From: Mesorhizobium_K marinum
GTDB taxonomy: Bacteria; Pseudomonadota; Alphaproteobacteria; Rhizobiales; Rhizobiaceae
Reading direction: 5' to 3' (one strand)
NCBI RefSeq assembly: GCF_040813715.1
Contig: NZ_JBFOCH010000017.1
Length of the DNA: 64,000 nucleotides
Shown: positions 54,419 through 63,805 of the stretch, one piece after another
How positions within the stretch are numbered: position 1 is the first letter of the stretch
Layout: every line of letters begins with the position of its first letter
Made by a program: the position numbers and the translations under genes
Notes under the pieces: model-generated
What the model saw: the letters and a program-made list of their open reading frames with translations, nothing else
The model's database searches: none
Told to the model about the DNA's origin: nothing

Positions 54419-55576
54419 TCAACCGCCAACTGCAATGGCGCGGCCGGTCTCGGCATGAAACAGCCTTGCACGGGACAGATCAAATGTCAGGCCTACATCG
54501 GTTCCGGGCGAAGGAGCGTCGGCGACCGAACTCTTCACCGTGAGCCTATCGTCGCCCAGAGACACCTCCACCAGCGCCTCCGCGCCGATCAGCTCGGTTC
54601 GTTCCACCTTGCCGCGGGCCATTCCCTCGTCCCCGAGACGAACTTCTTCGGGGCGTATTCCGAACAGGACGCCGGCCGGGAGGCCCTCGCCCATAGTCAG
54701 GCCGGAGACAAACGATGCGTGCCTGATCTGGCCCCCCGCATCCGTCTTGCACGGTATCAGCGCCATCTCGGGGGACCCGATGAAGGTTGCGACGAACGTG
54801 TTCGATGGATGCATGTAGATCTCCATCGGCGCGCCGACCTGCTGCAGGTGCCCTTTTGACATCATCGCCACGCGGGTTCCGAGCGTCATCGCCTCGATCT
54901 GATCGTGCGTGACATAGATGACGGTCAGCGCCAGCTCCTGGTGCAGGCGCTTCAGTTCGCCACGCATGCGGTTGCGCAGCTTCGCGTCGAGGTTGGACAG
55001 GGGTTCGTCGAACAGGAACACCTTGGGCTTGCGCACAAGCGCGCGGCCGATGGCGACGCGCTGGCGCTCGCCGCCGGACAGTTCCTTCGGCCTGCGGTCG
55101 AGCAGATCGGTGATGTGGAGGATTTCCGCCGCTTCACGGATGCGGGTGTCGATTTCCGCCTTGGAGAGTCTGCTCGTCCTCAGGAGGCCGAAAGCCATGT
55201 TCTTGTATGCCGTCATGTGCGGATACAAGGCATAGGACTGGAAGACCATCGCGATGTCGCGCTTCTGCGGCAGCGCGTCGGTGACGTCCTTTCCATCGAT
55301 GGTGAGGACGCCGGAAGTGATGTCCTCCAGGCCGGCGATCATGCGCAGGGTCGNCTTCTGCGGCAGTGCGTCGGTGACGTCCTTTCCATCGATGGTGAGG
55401 ACGCCGGAAGTGATGTCCTCCAGGCCGGCGATCATGCGCAGGGTCGTCGACTTGCCACAGCCGGAAGGCCCGACAAGCACCATGAACTCCCGGTCCTCGA
55501 TAGTCAGGTCGATGTCGTGAACGGTCGGGCGTCCGGCATAGGACTTGTTGATTTTGGAGAGGTTTACGGTAGCCAT
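54419..55576 (-). CDS. ABC transporter ATP-binding protein (UgpC/MalK type), in-frame scaffold duplication
   Basis: About 354 residues when corrected. Walker A GPSGCGKST, Q-loop FQSYALYPHM, signature LSGGERQRVAIGRALVRKP, Walker B VFLFDEPLSNLDA, H-loop VTHDQIEA, then C-terminal TOBE domain with FGIRPEEVRLG. The N at 55354 divides two copies at offset 93, so uncorrected reading repeats 31 codons after the Walker A. Energises the CUT1 importer encoded upstream. Confidence 0.9.
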   Translation of the reverse strand: MATVNLSKINKSYAGRPTVHDIDLTIEDREFMVLVGPSGCGKSTTLRMIAGLEDITSGVLTIDGKDVTDALPQKXTLRMIAGLEDITSGVLTIDGKDVTDALPQKRDIAMVFQSYALYPHMTAYKNMAFGLLRTSRLSKAEIDTRIREAAEILHITDLLDRRPKELSGGERQRVAIGRALVRKPKVFLFDEPLSNLDAKLRNRMRGELKRLHQELALTVIYVTHDQIEAMTLGTRVAMMSKGHLQQVGAPMEIYMHPSNTFVATFIGSPEMALIPCKTDAGGQIRHASFVSGLTMGEGLPAGVLFGIRPEEVRLGDEGMARGKVERTELIGAEALVEVSLGDDRLTVKSSVADAPSPGTDVGLTFDLSRARLFHAETGRAIAVGG

Positions 55577-55592
55577 TGTTATCTCCCAGACA

Positions 55593-56426
55593 TCACTTGA
55601 CGCCGGTGTGCATGAAACTGTCGATGAAACGGCGCTGGAAGATGATGAACATCAACAGCAGCGGTGACACCACGATCGTCGTGCCTGCCATCAGGCGTGT
55701 CCAATCGGCGCCGCTGTCCGCCTTCGCGAGCAGGCCAAGACCGATCGGAAGAGTGCGGACAGAGTCCGAATTGGTCACCAGCAGCGGCCACATGTAGTCG
55801 TTCCAGTGGGTCACGACCGAAATGATGCCGAAGGCGATCAGTGTCGGCTGGACCAGCGGGAGACAGACGTACCAGAGCGTGGCCAGATGGCCGCATCCGT
55901 CGAGACGGGCGGCATCGGAGAGTTCGGAAGGTATCTGCCGGAAGCTCTGGCGCAGCATGAACGTGCCGTAGCCCGACGCCACGAACGGCACGACGAGCGC
56001 AGGGAGCGTGTTGATCATTCCCATCTCGCGCAACGTGACGAAGTTTGCGAGGAAGGTCGAATAGATCGGGAACATCACCTGGAGCAGGAACAGGCCAAAC
56101 AGGAAGTTCTTGAACCGGAATTCCAGGCGGGCGAAGGCGTATGCGGCCAGCGTGATGGTGACCAGCTGGCATATCAGGATCGATCCCGTCGTCAGGATCG
56201 AGTTGATCAGGTAGGTGCCGAAGGGTGCCACGGACAGCGTGGCGGGATAGTTCGTGAAGACAAGGACCTCCGGCAGCAGCCCGGCAGCGGGATCGAAAAC
56301 CTCCGTGCGCGTCTTCAGCGAGGTCAGGACGATCCAGATCATCGGACTCATCCACAGGACCGCAAGCGGCAGCATGACGAAATGCAGCCAGCCGCCTCGT
56401 GCGCGTCTCGACAGCCTGTGCAGCAT
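55593..56426 (-). CDS. CUT1 ABC transporter permease (UgpE/MalG type)
   Basis: 277 residues, six helices. ATPase-contact loop SELSDAARLDGCGHLATLWYVCLPLVQPTL is the MalG/UgpE signature, followed by THWNDYMWPLLV. ATG overlaps the preceding permease stop (TGATG). Forms a heterodimer with the permease at 56426. Confidence 0.9.
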   Translation of the reverse strand: MLHRLSRRARGGWLHFVMLPLAVLWMSPMIWIVLTSLKTRTEVFDPAAGLLPEVLVFTNYPATLSVAPFGTYLINSILTTGSILICQLVTITLAAYAFARLEFRFKNFLFGLFLLQVMFPIYSTFLANFVTLREMGMINTLPALVVPFVASGYGTFMLRQSFRQIPSELSDAARLDGCGHLATLWYVCLPLVQPTLIAFGIISVVTHWNDYMWPLLVTNSDSVRTLPIGLGLLAKADSGADWTRLMAGTTIVVSPLLLMFIIFQRRFIDSFMHTGVK

Positions 56427-57328
56427 CAGCGCTCTCCCAGATAGTGGACGCGACGCCCAAGGGTCACCGCGATCAGCCCGATGAGAGCCAGCACGCTCAG
56501 GAGCAGCGTATTGGCCAGCGTCGAGGCATAGCCGATATCCTGGTACTGGAAGCCGGTCTGGTAGATGTAGAAGGTGAGGACATTCGTCGCGTCGGCGGGG
56601 CCGCCCTGCGTCATGACATAGACGTAGTCGAAGATCTGGTAGCTGTGGAGCAGACCGATGATCACGACGAAATAAAGCGTCGGCGAGATCAGCGGCACGG
56701 TGATGTGTATCAGCTGATCCCAACCGCTCACGCCGTCCAGCCGCGCGGCCTCGTACAGATCCGACGGAACGAGCTTGAGCGCCGCCAGCAGGATCAGCAT
56801 GAAGTAGCCGGAATATTTCCAGAGGCTCATCAGCATGATCGAGGGAAGAGCAAGGCCGCTCTTGTTCAGCCAGTCGATCTGCGGCAGACCGAGAGCCGCG
56901 AGCGCCTCGTTGATCGGACCGTAGCCGGGCGCATAGAGGAACACCCACACCATGCCGGCCGCGACTGACGGGATCATCACCGGATAGAAGAAGGCCGACC
57001 GGTATATCGCCATGCCGCGCAGCTTGCTGTCGAGGGCAACGGCGAGAAGCAGCGCGATGGCAATCGCCACGGGCACCGTAATCAGCGTATAGAACGCGGT
57101 ATTTCCAAGCGTCTTCCAGAACAGCCCGTCGCTGAGGAGACGTTGATAGTTCTCGGCGCCCAGAAAGAACATTCTCGGGTCCCCCAGCAGCACGTCATGC
57201 AGGCTGAACCAGAACGACCGGAGAATCGGCCAGTAGGTGAACGCGGCAAGAAACAGAAGCGATGGCGCAAGCAGGAAGTAGGCCAGCACCGCCTCGTTTC
57301 GCCGCGCTTTTTCAACATTTCGCGACAT
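56426..57328 (-). CDS. CUT1 ABC transporter permease (UgpA/MalF type)
   Basis: 300 residues, six helices. ATPase-contact loop SDLYEAARLDGVSGWDQLIHITVPLISPTLYF and C-terminal DYVYVMTQGGPADATNVLTFYIYQTGF are the UgpA signatures. 57 nt after the binding-protein gene, with a hairpin in that gap. Confidence 0.9.
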   Translation of the reverse strand: MSRNVEKARRNEAVLAYFLLAPSLLFLAAFTYWPILRSFWFSLHDVLLGDPRMFFLGAENYQRLLSDGLFWKTLGNTAFYTLITVPVAIAIALLLAVALDSKLRGMAIYRSAFFYPVMIPSVAAGMVWVFLYAPGYGPINEALAALGLPQIDWLNKSGLALPSIMLMSLWKYSGYFMLILLAALKLVPSDLYEAARLDGVSGWDQLIHITVPLISPTLYFVVIIGLLHSYQIFDYVYVMTQGGPADATNVLTFYIYQTGFQYQDIGYASTLANTLLLSVLALIGLIAVTLGRRVHYLGER

Positions 57329-57352
57329 CGGCTATTGCTTTCGAAAGAGAGG

Positions 57353-57376
57353 GGCGCGGGCGTGAAGGCCCGCGCC
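57353..57376 (-). terminator. Intra-operon stem-loop after the CUT1 binding-protein gene
   Basis: A perfect 9-bp stem (GGCGCGGGC / GCCCGCGCC) with a 6-nt loop, 10 nt after the binding-protein stop. No T-run. Confidence 0.65.
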
Positions 57377-57385
57377 TAGACGGCG

Positions 57386-58687
57386 TCAGCCGCGGCGACG
57401 CAGGACGCGCTCGATCTCGCGGTTGATTTCCGCGTTGGCACCGTTGAGCGCGTCGGCGGGCGCGATTTCGCCCGCCATCGTGCGATCAAGGGCACTCTTC
57501 AGAAGATCGCGGGCGCGGGAGTAGGCAGGTACCTGCATGAACGCACCTGAATACTCGGCCTGGTCGAACGCTGTCCTGGCCTCGGGCACCTTCTCGAGGT
57601 AGGCCTTCATGGAGTCGGTCTCCCACGACGACTTGCGCACCGCGAGATAGCCGGTCGCCTTGCCCCACTCCGCCTGGACGTCGGTGCTGGTCATCCAGCG
57701 CGCAAAGGTCCACGCCGCCTCCTTCTGGGCATCCGACTGCTTCTTGGCGATCATGATGGGGCCGCCGCCCTGCGCCGCGCCCCAGGTCTTGCGCTTGGGC
57801 ATGAATGCGACGCCGACCTTGAAGGGCGACGAAGTCCGCATGTTCGTCAGCGAGCCGGTGGAGTGGTAGAGCATCGCCGTGGTGCCGGCCATGAAGTCGT
57901 TGGCCGACCCCTGCCAGGTCGAGGCTGGCGCCATTGCGCCGGCATCGACCATCTTCTTCCAATGCTCGAGCGCCTCGATCGCCTCGGGGCGGTCGAAAAG
58001 AACCTTGTCCTTCTCCCAGGGGAGCAGGCCGTTCTGTCGGCAGAAGGCCTCGAACATCCAGTCGTGCCAGCCGCCGCCAATGATCAGACCCCAGCGCTTG
58101 ACCTCGTTGCCTTCGCGTACGACCAGCGCCTTCGCTGCTTCCAGGAGTTCGTCCCAGTCCTCGGGCGCCTTCGCGATGCCGGCAGCCTCGAAAGCGTCCT
58201 TGTTGTAGTAGAGGACCGGCGTGGAGGGCTGGAACGACAGGCCGTACAGGCGACCGTCCGAAACGGCCGTGTTCAGGAAGCCCGGTATGAAGTCGTCATA
58301 GATGTCGTCGGACTTGGCGACATCCGTCAGATCCTCGAGCGCATCGAGGCCGAGGAAGGTCTGAAGCGACGAGTTGATCGGCAGCCACATCGACGGCGGG
58401 TCGCCCACGCCGAGCGAGGTGATGACCTTCTGCTCGGTGTTTTCGTAGCTGCCGGCGTAGACGGCCTCGACCTCGATCGCATCGTGCTTGGAATTGAAGT
58501 CGGCGATCATGTTCGTCACGATCGTGTTGATGTCTCCCGAAACACCGACCGGGTACATGAACTGGAGCTTGACCGGGCCACTTGCCCGCCCTGCGGTTAT
58601 GATGCCCGGCATCATGCTCACGAATGGCATGGCCAGCCCCGCCCCCAGCAATCGACGTCGCGAAATCTTAGACATTGTGGCTTTCAT
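57386..58687 (-). CDS. CUT1 ABC transporter binding protein (UgpB-like)
   Basis: 433 residues. N-terminus with MSKISRRRLLGAGLAMPFVSM, a twin-arginine-like export signal (RRRLL). Mature protein begins near VKLQFMYPVGVSGD; core segments PSMWLPINSSLQTFLGLDALEDLTDV, YGLSFQPSTPVLYYNKDAFEAAGIAKAPEDWDELLEAAKAL and FMAGTTAMLYHSTGSL are those of UgpB-type extracellular solute-binding proteins. Start has GGGAG 8 nt upstream; an ATG four codons later is possible. A UgpB-type ligand (glycerol phosphate or diester) fits the regulator and phosphoesterases nearby. Confidence 0.87.
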   Translation of the reverse strand: MKATMSKISRRRLLGAGLAMPFVSMMPGIITAGRASGPVKLQFMYPVGVSGDINTIVTNMIADFNSKHDAIEVEAVYAGSYENTEQKVITSLGVGDPPSMWLPINSSLQTFLGLDALEDLTDVAKSDDIYDDFIPGFLNTAVSDGRLYGLSFQPSTPVLYYNKDAFEAAGIAKAPEDWDELLEAAKALVVREGNEVKRWGLIIGGGWHDWMFEAFCRQNGLLPWEKDKVLFDRPEAIEALEHWKKMVDAGAMAPASTWQGSANDFMAGTTAMLYHSTGSLTNMRTSSPFKVGVAFMPKRKTWGAAQGGGPIMIAKKQSDAQKEAAWTFARWMTSTDVQAEWGKATGYLAVRKSSWETDSMKAYLEKVPEARTAFDQAEYSGAFMQVPAYSRARDLLKSALDRTMAGEIAPADALNGANAEINREIERVLRRRG

Positions 58688-59199
58688 AGGAATTCTCCCA
58701 TTTTATGTGGAAATCTTGACGGTAGGCGCAGAAAAACCTCGGAAACCAACACAGAAGCGGCGGAATGTTCTTTTTTGGTGTTCCTCAATTCTCGACAAGC
58801 TCAAGGTTTTCCCAGGTTTTCCCTGATATTTTCGCCGGAATGAGCCGCCTTCCTGCCCGTTGCCCCTCCAGAAGGTAGTGAGGAAGATGCTGGAATGAAT
58901 ATCTATAATCAACATATTCCACACAAAAATTATGACGCTGCGGAAGGATGTGTCAAGCGCTTCATACGATCTTGGCGGCATCGACGTTGACGATATGGCG
59001 TTGATTGTCGATCCTGACNCCCTCCAGAAGGTAGTGAGGAAGATGCTGGAATGAATATCTATAATCAACATATTCCACACAAAAATTATGACGCTGCGGA
59101 AGGATGTGTCAAGCGTTTCATACGATCTTGGCCGAATCGACGTTGACGATATGGCGTTGATTGTCGATCCTGACGTGATATCAACATGGAAATCCACGC
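58688..59199. other. Divergent promoter region with a scaffold joint (N at 59019)
   Basis: No gene is supported. About 155 bases from 58864 repeat from 59020 (offset 156) with several substitutions. The part around 58900-58945 and its copy are notably AT-rich in this GC-rich window and probably contain the divergent promoters of the binding-protein and phosphoesterase genes, perhaps with DeoR-type sites; I could not define them. Confidence 0.6.
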
Positions 59200-59973
59200 A
59201 TGCTCATCGCTCAGATCACTGATTCCCATGTGTTGCTGGGAAGCCGGATTGCCGCTCGCTTCGACACGGCTGCCGCCTTCCAACGGCTGCTGGAGAGCCT
59301 TCGCCGGCAGGAGAAAAAACCCGATCTGATCCTGTTCTCCGGTGATCTCGGAGAGGACGCCACTCCGCAGGAATACGCCTTCGTCGGCGCCGGCCTGCGC
59401 GGTCTCGAAATCCCGGTCCTCGCGGTGCCCGGGAATCACGATGCCCGCGAACCGCTTTGGGAGGCGTTGCCCGACATGCTCGGGCGGACCGATGCAGGGC
59501 ATCTTTGCGTTGCCCGCGACATTGGCCCGCTCGTTGTCGTGGGACTGGATACCATCGTGCCCAGCGCCGCCCATGGCGAAATCTGCCCCGCGCGCCTCGC
59601 ATGGCTGCGGGAAACGCTGAAGTCCCACGCGGGTCGCGACGTCCTGATCTTCCAGCATCATCCGCCGATCGATACGGGTCTCGACCACCTCGATTCGATG
59701 GGAATCCTGTCGGGCAGGGAGGAGTTTGCAGGCCTGGTCGCCGAACACGGGAGGGTCGCCGCCATTCTTTGCGGCCATGTCCACAGGTCGGTTCACGGAA
59801 CCTGCGGCGGCGCACCCGTACGGGTAAGCCCGTCGGCCTCGCATCAATTCGCCTTCGACCTGCGCAAGGGCGAGCCCTACCGATTCTCGGACGAACCGGC
59901 GCAGTTCTCGATGCACCTCTGGCGCGAGGGCAGAGGCCTCGTAAGCCACGTCGTCCCGGTCGCCACCGGCTGA
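59200..59973 (+). CDS. Calcineurin-like metallophosphoesterase (GpdQ/CpdA family)
   Basis: 257 residues. Dinuclear metal motifs in order: D-x-H in ITDSH, GDLGED, GNHDA, HHPP and GHVHRS. Length and motif spacing fit GpdQ glycerophosphodiesterases and CpdA cyclic-nucleotide phosphodiesterases. No signal peptide, so cytoplasmic. Divergent from the Ugp-like importer with DeoR regulator and a phosphatase, which favours hydrolysis of an imported glycerophosphodiester over cAMP breakdown. Confidence 0.85.
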   Translation: MLIAQITDSHVLLGSRIAARFDTAAAFQRLLESLRRQEKKPDLILFSGDLGEDATPQEYAFVGAGLRGLEIPVLAVPGNHDAREPLWEALPDMLGRTDAGHLCVARDIGPLVVVGLDTIVPSAAHGEICPARLAWLRETLKSHAGRDVLIFQHHPPIDTGLDHLDSMGILSGREEFAGLVAEHGRVAAILCGHVHRSVHGTCGGAPVRVSPSASHQFAFDLRKGEPYRFSDEPAQFSMHLWREGRGLVSHVVPVATG

Positions 59974-60036
59974 AACACCGCACCCAACGGGCGCGCGACT
60001 CTCGACCGGAAGCGATAGACCGCGAACGGCCCAAAA

Positions 60037-61794
60037 TCATTCCCACTCGATGGTGCCCGGCGGCTTGCTGGTCACGTCGTAGACGACACGGTTGATGCCG
60101 CGCACCTCGTTGATGATGCGGGTCGCGGTGCGGCCGAGGAAGTTCATGTCGTAGGGATAGAAGTCGGCCGTCATGCCGTCGACCGAGGTGACGGCGCGCA
60201 GCGCGCAGACGAAATCGTAGGTGCGGTAGTCGCCCATCACGCCGACCGTCTGCACCGGAAGCAGCACCGCGAAGGCCTGCCAGATCGTGTCGTAGAGGCC
60301 GGCCTTGCGGATCTCGTCGAGATAGATCGCGTCGGCCTTGCGCAGGATGTCGAGCTTTTCGCGGGTCACCGCGCCGGGGCAGCGGATGGCAAGGCCCGGC
60401 CCCGGGAAGGGGTGGCGGCCGATGAAGCTGTCGGGCAGGCCGAGTTCGCGGCCGAGCGCGCGCACCTCGTCCTTGAACAGTTCGCGCAGCGGTTCGACAA
60501 GCTNNNNNNNNNNNNNNNNNNNNNNNNNNNNNNNNNNNNNNNNNNNNNNNNNNNNNNNNNNNNNNNNNNNNNNNNNNNNNNNNNNNNNNNNNNNNNNNNN
60601 NNNNNNNNNNNNNNNNGGCAGGCCGAGTTCGCGGCCGAGCGCGCGCACCTCGTCCTTGAACAGTTCGCGCAGCGGTTCGACAAGCTGCATGTTCATGCGC
60701 TCGGGCAGGCCGCCGACATTGTGGTGGCTCTTGATCGTGACCGAAGGGCCGCCGGAGAACGACACGCTTTCGATGACGTCCGGATAGAGGGTGCCCTGCG
60801 CCAGGAACTTCGGCGCGCCCTTACCGTCGGCGGCGATCTTGGCGGCTTCCGCCTCGAACACCTCGATGAACAGGCGGCCGATCGTCTTGCGCTTCACCTC
60901 CGGGTCGGAAACGCCGGCGAGTTCGGTCAGGAACAGGTCGGAAGCGTCCACGTGGACCAGCGGGATGTTGTAGTGGTCGCGGAACATCTTCACGACCTCG
61001 TCCGCCTCGTTCAGGCGCATCAGGCCGTGGTCGACGAAGATGCAGGTCAGCTGGTCGCCGATCGCCTCGTGGATCAGCACCGCCGCCACCGAGGAATCGA
61101 CGCCGCCGGAGAGGCCGCAGATGACCCGCTCGCTGCCGACCTGCTCGCGGATCTTGCGGATCATCTCGGCGCGGTAGGCCGACATCGTCCAGTCCGACTT
61201 CAGCCCGACGATCCTGTGCACGAAGTTCGACAGCAGCCTGGCGCCGTCGGGCGTATGCACCACCTCCGGATGGAACATCGTCGAATAGTAGCGGCGGCCC
61301 TCGTCGGCGGCGATGGCGAACGGCGCGTTCTCCGACGTCGCAATGACCTGGAAACCCTGGGGCAGTTCTGTCACGCGGTCGCCGTGGCTCATCCAGACGG
61401 GATAGCGCTGGCCGACTTCCCAGAAGCCCTCGAAGAGCGGGCTCGACGCCTTGATCTCGACGTCGGCGCGGCCGAATTCGGCGGCATGTCCGCCCTCGAC
61501 GGTGCCGCCGAGCTGGGCGGCCAGGGTCTGCTGGCCGTAGCAGATGCCGAGGATCGGAACGCCGGAATCGAACACCGCCTGCGGCGCGCGGGGGCTGCCT
61601 TCGGCTGTGACCGACGCCGGTCCGCCGGAAAAGATCACGCCCTTCGGCTTCAGCCTCGCGAAGGCTTCAGCCGCGTGCTGGAAGGGATGGATCTCGCAAT
61701 AGACGCCGGCTTCGCGGATGCGCCGGGCGATCAGCTGCGTAACCTGGCTGCCGAAATCGATGATGAGGATGGTGTCGTGCGCGTCGTGCTGCAT
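60037..61794 (-). CDS. guaA: GMP synthase (glutamine-hydrolysing), split by a 113-N gap
   Basis: About 524 residues when corrected; makes GMP from XMP. Glutaminase: Cys in GICYGQQTL, His/Glu in MFHPEVVHTPDG. ATP-pyrophosphatase: P-loop SGGVDSSVA. C-terminal dimerisation domain ends PPGTIEWE. The N block 60504-60616 is flanked by a repeated 70-bp segment (offset 183). Removing one copy and the Ns restores a protein of normal length in frame, so nothing appears to be missing. Confidence 0.95.
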   Translation of the reverse strand: MQHDAHDTILIIDFGSQVTQLIARRIREAGVYCEIHPFQHAAEAFARLKPKGVIFSGGPASVTAEGSPRAPQAVFDSGVPILGICYGQQTLAAQLGGTVEGGHAAEFGRADVEIKASSPLFEGFWEVGQRYPVWMSHGDRVTELPQGFQVIATSENAPFAIAADEGRRYYSTMFHPEVVHTPDGARLLSNFVHRIVGLKSDWTMSAYRAEMIRKIREQVGSERVICGLSGGVDSSVAAVLIHEAIGDQLTCIFVDHGLMRLNEADEVVKMFRDHYNIPLVHVDASDLFLTELAGVSDPEVKRKTIGRLFIEVFEAEAAKIAADGKGAPKFLAQGTLYPDVIESVSFSGGPSVTIKSHHNVGGLPERMNMQLVEPLRELFKDEVRALGRELGLXXXXXXXXXXXXXXXXXXXXXXXXXXXXXXXXXXXXXXXLVEPLRELFKDEVRALGRELGLPDSFIGRHPFPGPGLAIRCPGAVTREKLDILRKADAIYLDEIRKAGLYDTIWQAFAVLLPVQTVGVMGDYRTYDFVCALRAVTSVDGMTADFYPYDMNFLGRTATRIINEVRGINRVVYDVTSKPPGTIEWE

Positions 61795-61846
61795 GGCGGG
61801 CGTTTAAAGAAAAGTGTGAGTCGGCGCAATGGGTTGGCGCGGTCCT

Positions 61847-62482
61847 TCACAGCGCCACGGCGCCGTCGGCGATCGCCGCCTCGAGCGTCTTCACGGCGGC
61901 GGCAAGCTTCTCGTCGATGACGTGGAGGTACTCCGTCCAGTCGCCGACATGGCTCAGGTCCGCCGCCCCGTCGGAAATGCCGCGCAGGGCCACCAGCGGC
62001 ACCTCGAACTTCTGGCAGGCGCGCAGCACCGCAAAAGTCTCCATGTCGACCATGTCGGCATCGACCGTATCGTAGGCGGCGCCGCTGACGATGTTGGCCC
62101 CCGTCGAGAGCGTAGCCTCGGCAATGCCCGGGACGCGCAGGGGAAGCGGCACCACGGCCGGCAGGTCGAGAAACGGCGTCGCGCCCTTGGCGAAGCCGAG
62201 CGCCGAGGCGTCCATGTCGCGGTAGGAGACGGCCGTCGCCTGGTAGACGCCGGTCTGCTCCAGCGTTCGGCTGCCGGCCGATCCCAGCGAAACGACAAGG
62301 TCCGGCAGGCCCGGCCCCGCCGCCCGACCGGCCAGCGCCGCGGCAAGTTCGACGCCGGCCTCGACCGGGCCGACGCCGGTCATCAGCGGCTTGAACAGCG
62401 CTTTCAGGTGCTTTCCGTATTCCGCGTCGGCCGCCATGACAAACAGGACGTCGCGTCCGGCGAACCGTGTTGCCTCGACCAT
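61847..62482 (-). CDS. 5'-methylthioadenosine/S-adenosylhomocysteine nucleosidase-like protein
   Basis: 211 residues, PNP_UDP_1 fold. GVGPVEAGVELAAAL, LVVSLGSAGS, and the signature VDMETFAVLRACQKFEVPLVALRGISDGA with catalytic glutamate and aspartate. Hydrolyses the glycosidic bond of methylthioadenosine or adenosylhomocysteine. I chose the ATG giving MVEATRF, since upstream starts overlap the thioesterase gene. Between the thioesterase and guaA genes on the same strand. Confidence 0.82.
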   Translation of the reverse strand: MVEATRFAGRDVLFVMAADAEYGKHLKALFKPLMTGVGPVEAGVELAAALAGRAAGPGLPDLVVSLGSAGSRTLEQTGVYQATAVSYRDMDASALGFAKGATPFLDLPAVVPLPLRVPGIAEATLSTGANIVSGAAYDTVDADMVDMETFAVLRACQKFEVPLVALRGISDGAADLSHVGDWTEYLHVIDEKLAAAVKTLEAAIADGAVAL

Positions 62483-62486
62483 CGGA

Positions 62487-62948
62487 TCAGCCCTCGATGC
62501 CTTCACGCCCGGTGACCGCCATCATGGTCCCGGTCATGGTCGCGATCAACTTGGCTTCGTCGTCCGCGCCGATCGCGTAGGCCTGCCCATCGGCGACCAC
62601 GATGGTGCGCCCGGGTTTGGTGACCGAGCCCCGGAACAGGAAGCGCACGCCCCTGCCCGGCGCCAGCAGGTTGACCTTGAACTCGATGGTCAGCACCGAC
62701 GCATCGTCTGGAATGGTCGAAAGCGCGGCATAGCCGCAGGCGGAATCGAGCGCCGTCGATATGACGCCGGCATGCAGGAAGCCGTGCTGCTGCGTCAGCT
62801 TCTCGGAAAACGGCATCTCGATCTCGATGATGCCGGGCGTCACCAGCGTCAGCTCGGCGCCGATCGTGGCCATGGCGTTCTGGCGCGCGAAGGACGCGCG
62901 CACGCGCTCCTCGTAGTTCGGGTCGGGTATGATCTTCGCTGCCGCCAT
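62487..62948 (-). CDS. PaaI-family hotdog thioesterase
   Basis: 153 residues. Hotdog fold with FLHAGVISTALDSACGYAALS, the catalytic segment of PaaI-type acyl-CoA thioesterases (HAG...D), and FKVNLLAPGRG. Acts on small acyl-CoA compounds. It sits 4 nt upstream of the nucleosidase gene and probably shares its transcript. Confidence 0.85.
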   Translation of the reverse strand: MAAAKIIPDPNYEERVRASFARQNAMATIGAELTLVTPGIIEIEMPFSEKLTQQHGFLHAGVISTALDSACGYAALSTIPDDASVLTIEFKVNLLAPGRGVRFLFRGSVTKPGRTIVVADGQAYAIGADDEAKLIATMTGTMMAVTGREGIEG

Positions 62949-63027
62949 GGGTCCGGCCTTTCTTTTCGGCAGCTTATGGCAAAGGGGTCGGCGCGGCGCA
63001 ACGCAATTGTGCAGCGCAACAACGGCG

Positions 63028-63747
63028 TCAGTTGAGCATCAGGATCGCCGCATTGAGCAGCGTCGCGAACGAGACCCAGAGGGCGTAGGGCACGAACAGC
63101 CAGGCGGCGACGCGGTCGACGCGCCAGGCGGCGGCGATGAAGGCAAGGATGGTCGCGAGCAGCGCGACGATCACGACGAGCGCCATCCCGACCTGCTGGA
63201 GCGAGAAGAAGACCGGCGACCAGAGGNAAGGCGGCGGCGCGGTCGACGCTCCAGGCGGCGGCGATGAAGGCGAGGATGGTCGCGAGCAGCGCGACGATCA
63301 CGACGAGCGCCAGCCCGACCTGCTGGAGCGAGAAGAAGACCGGCGACCAGAGGAAGTTGAGGGCGAGTTGAAGGCCCCAGAGCTTCATGGCGGCGCCCGA
63401 CCGGTCGCGCTGCCAGACGCGCCAGCCGGCGATGNGATCACGACGAGCGCCATCCCGACCTGCTGGAGCGAGAAGAAGACCGGCGACCAGAGGAAGTTGA
63501 GGGCGAGTTGAAGGCCCCAGAGCTTCATGGCGCCGCCCGACCGGTCGCGCTGCCAGACGCGCCAGCCGGCGATGGCGATCAGCACGTAGAGCACCGTCCA
63601 GACCGGGCCGAATATCCAGTTGGGCGGGTTGAAGGATGGTTTTGCCAGCGCTTCGTACCATGGTCCAGGCGCCGTGACGGCGCCGATCAGCAGGCCGCCG
63701 CCGACGACCAGCAGGACAAAGGGGGTGATGGCCGTGCGCGTCGACAT
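63028..63747 (-). CDS. tspO: TspO/MBR family membrane protein, two scaffold joints
   Basis: About 150 residues once the joints at 63227 (offset 127) and 63435 (offset 140) are collapsed. Five hydrophobic helices. Family signatures WYEALAKPSFNPPNWIFGPVWTVLYVLIAIAGWRVW and LQLALNFLWSPVFF, the tryptophan-rich sensory protein pattern. These bind porphyrins and act in the outer or cytoplasmic membrane. Start at 63747 is supported by GAGGA; an upstream ATG seven codons earlier is possible. Confidence 0.85.
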
Positions 63748-63805
63748 CGAAAGCTTCCTCGCCAGCATGACTTGAAGGCCATAGCTGGGTCGGGGCAGCG
63801 CGATG

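Noticed and set aside
60504..60616. Missing coding sequence inside guaA
   Set aside because: The 70 bp on both sides of the Ns are the same, and merging them restores a full-length, in-frame GMP synthase.
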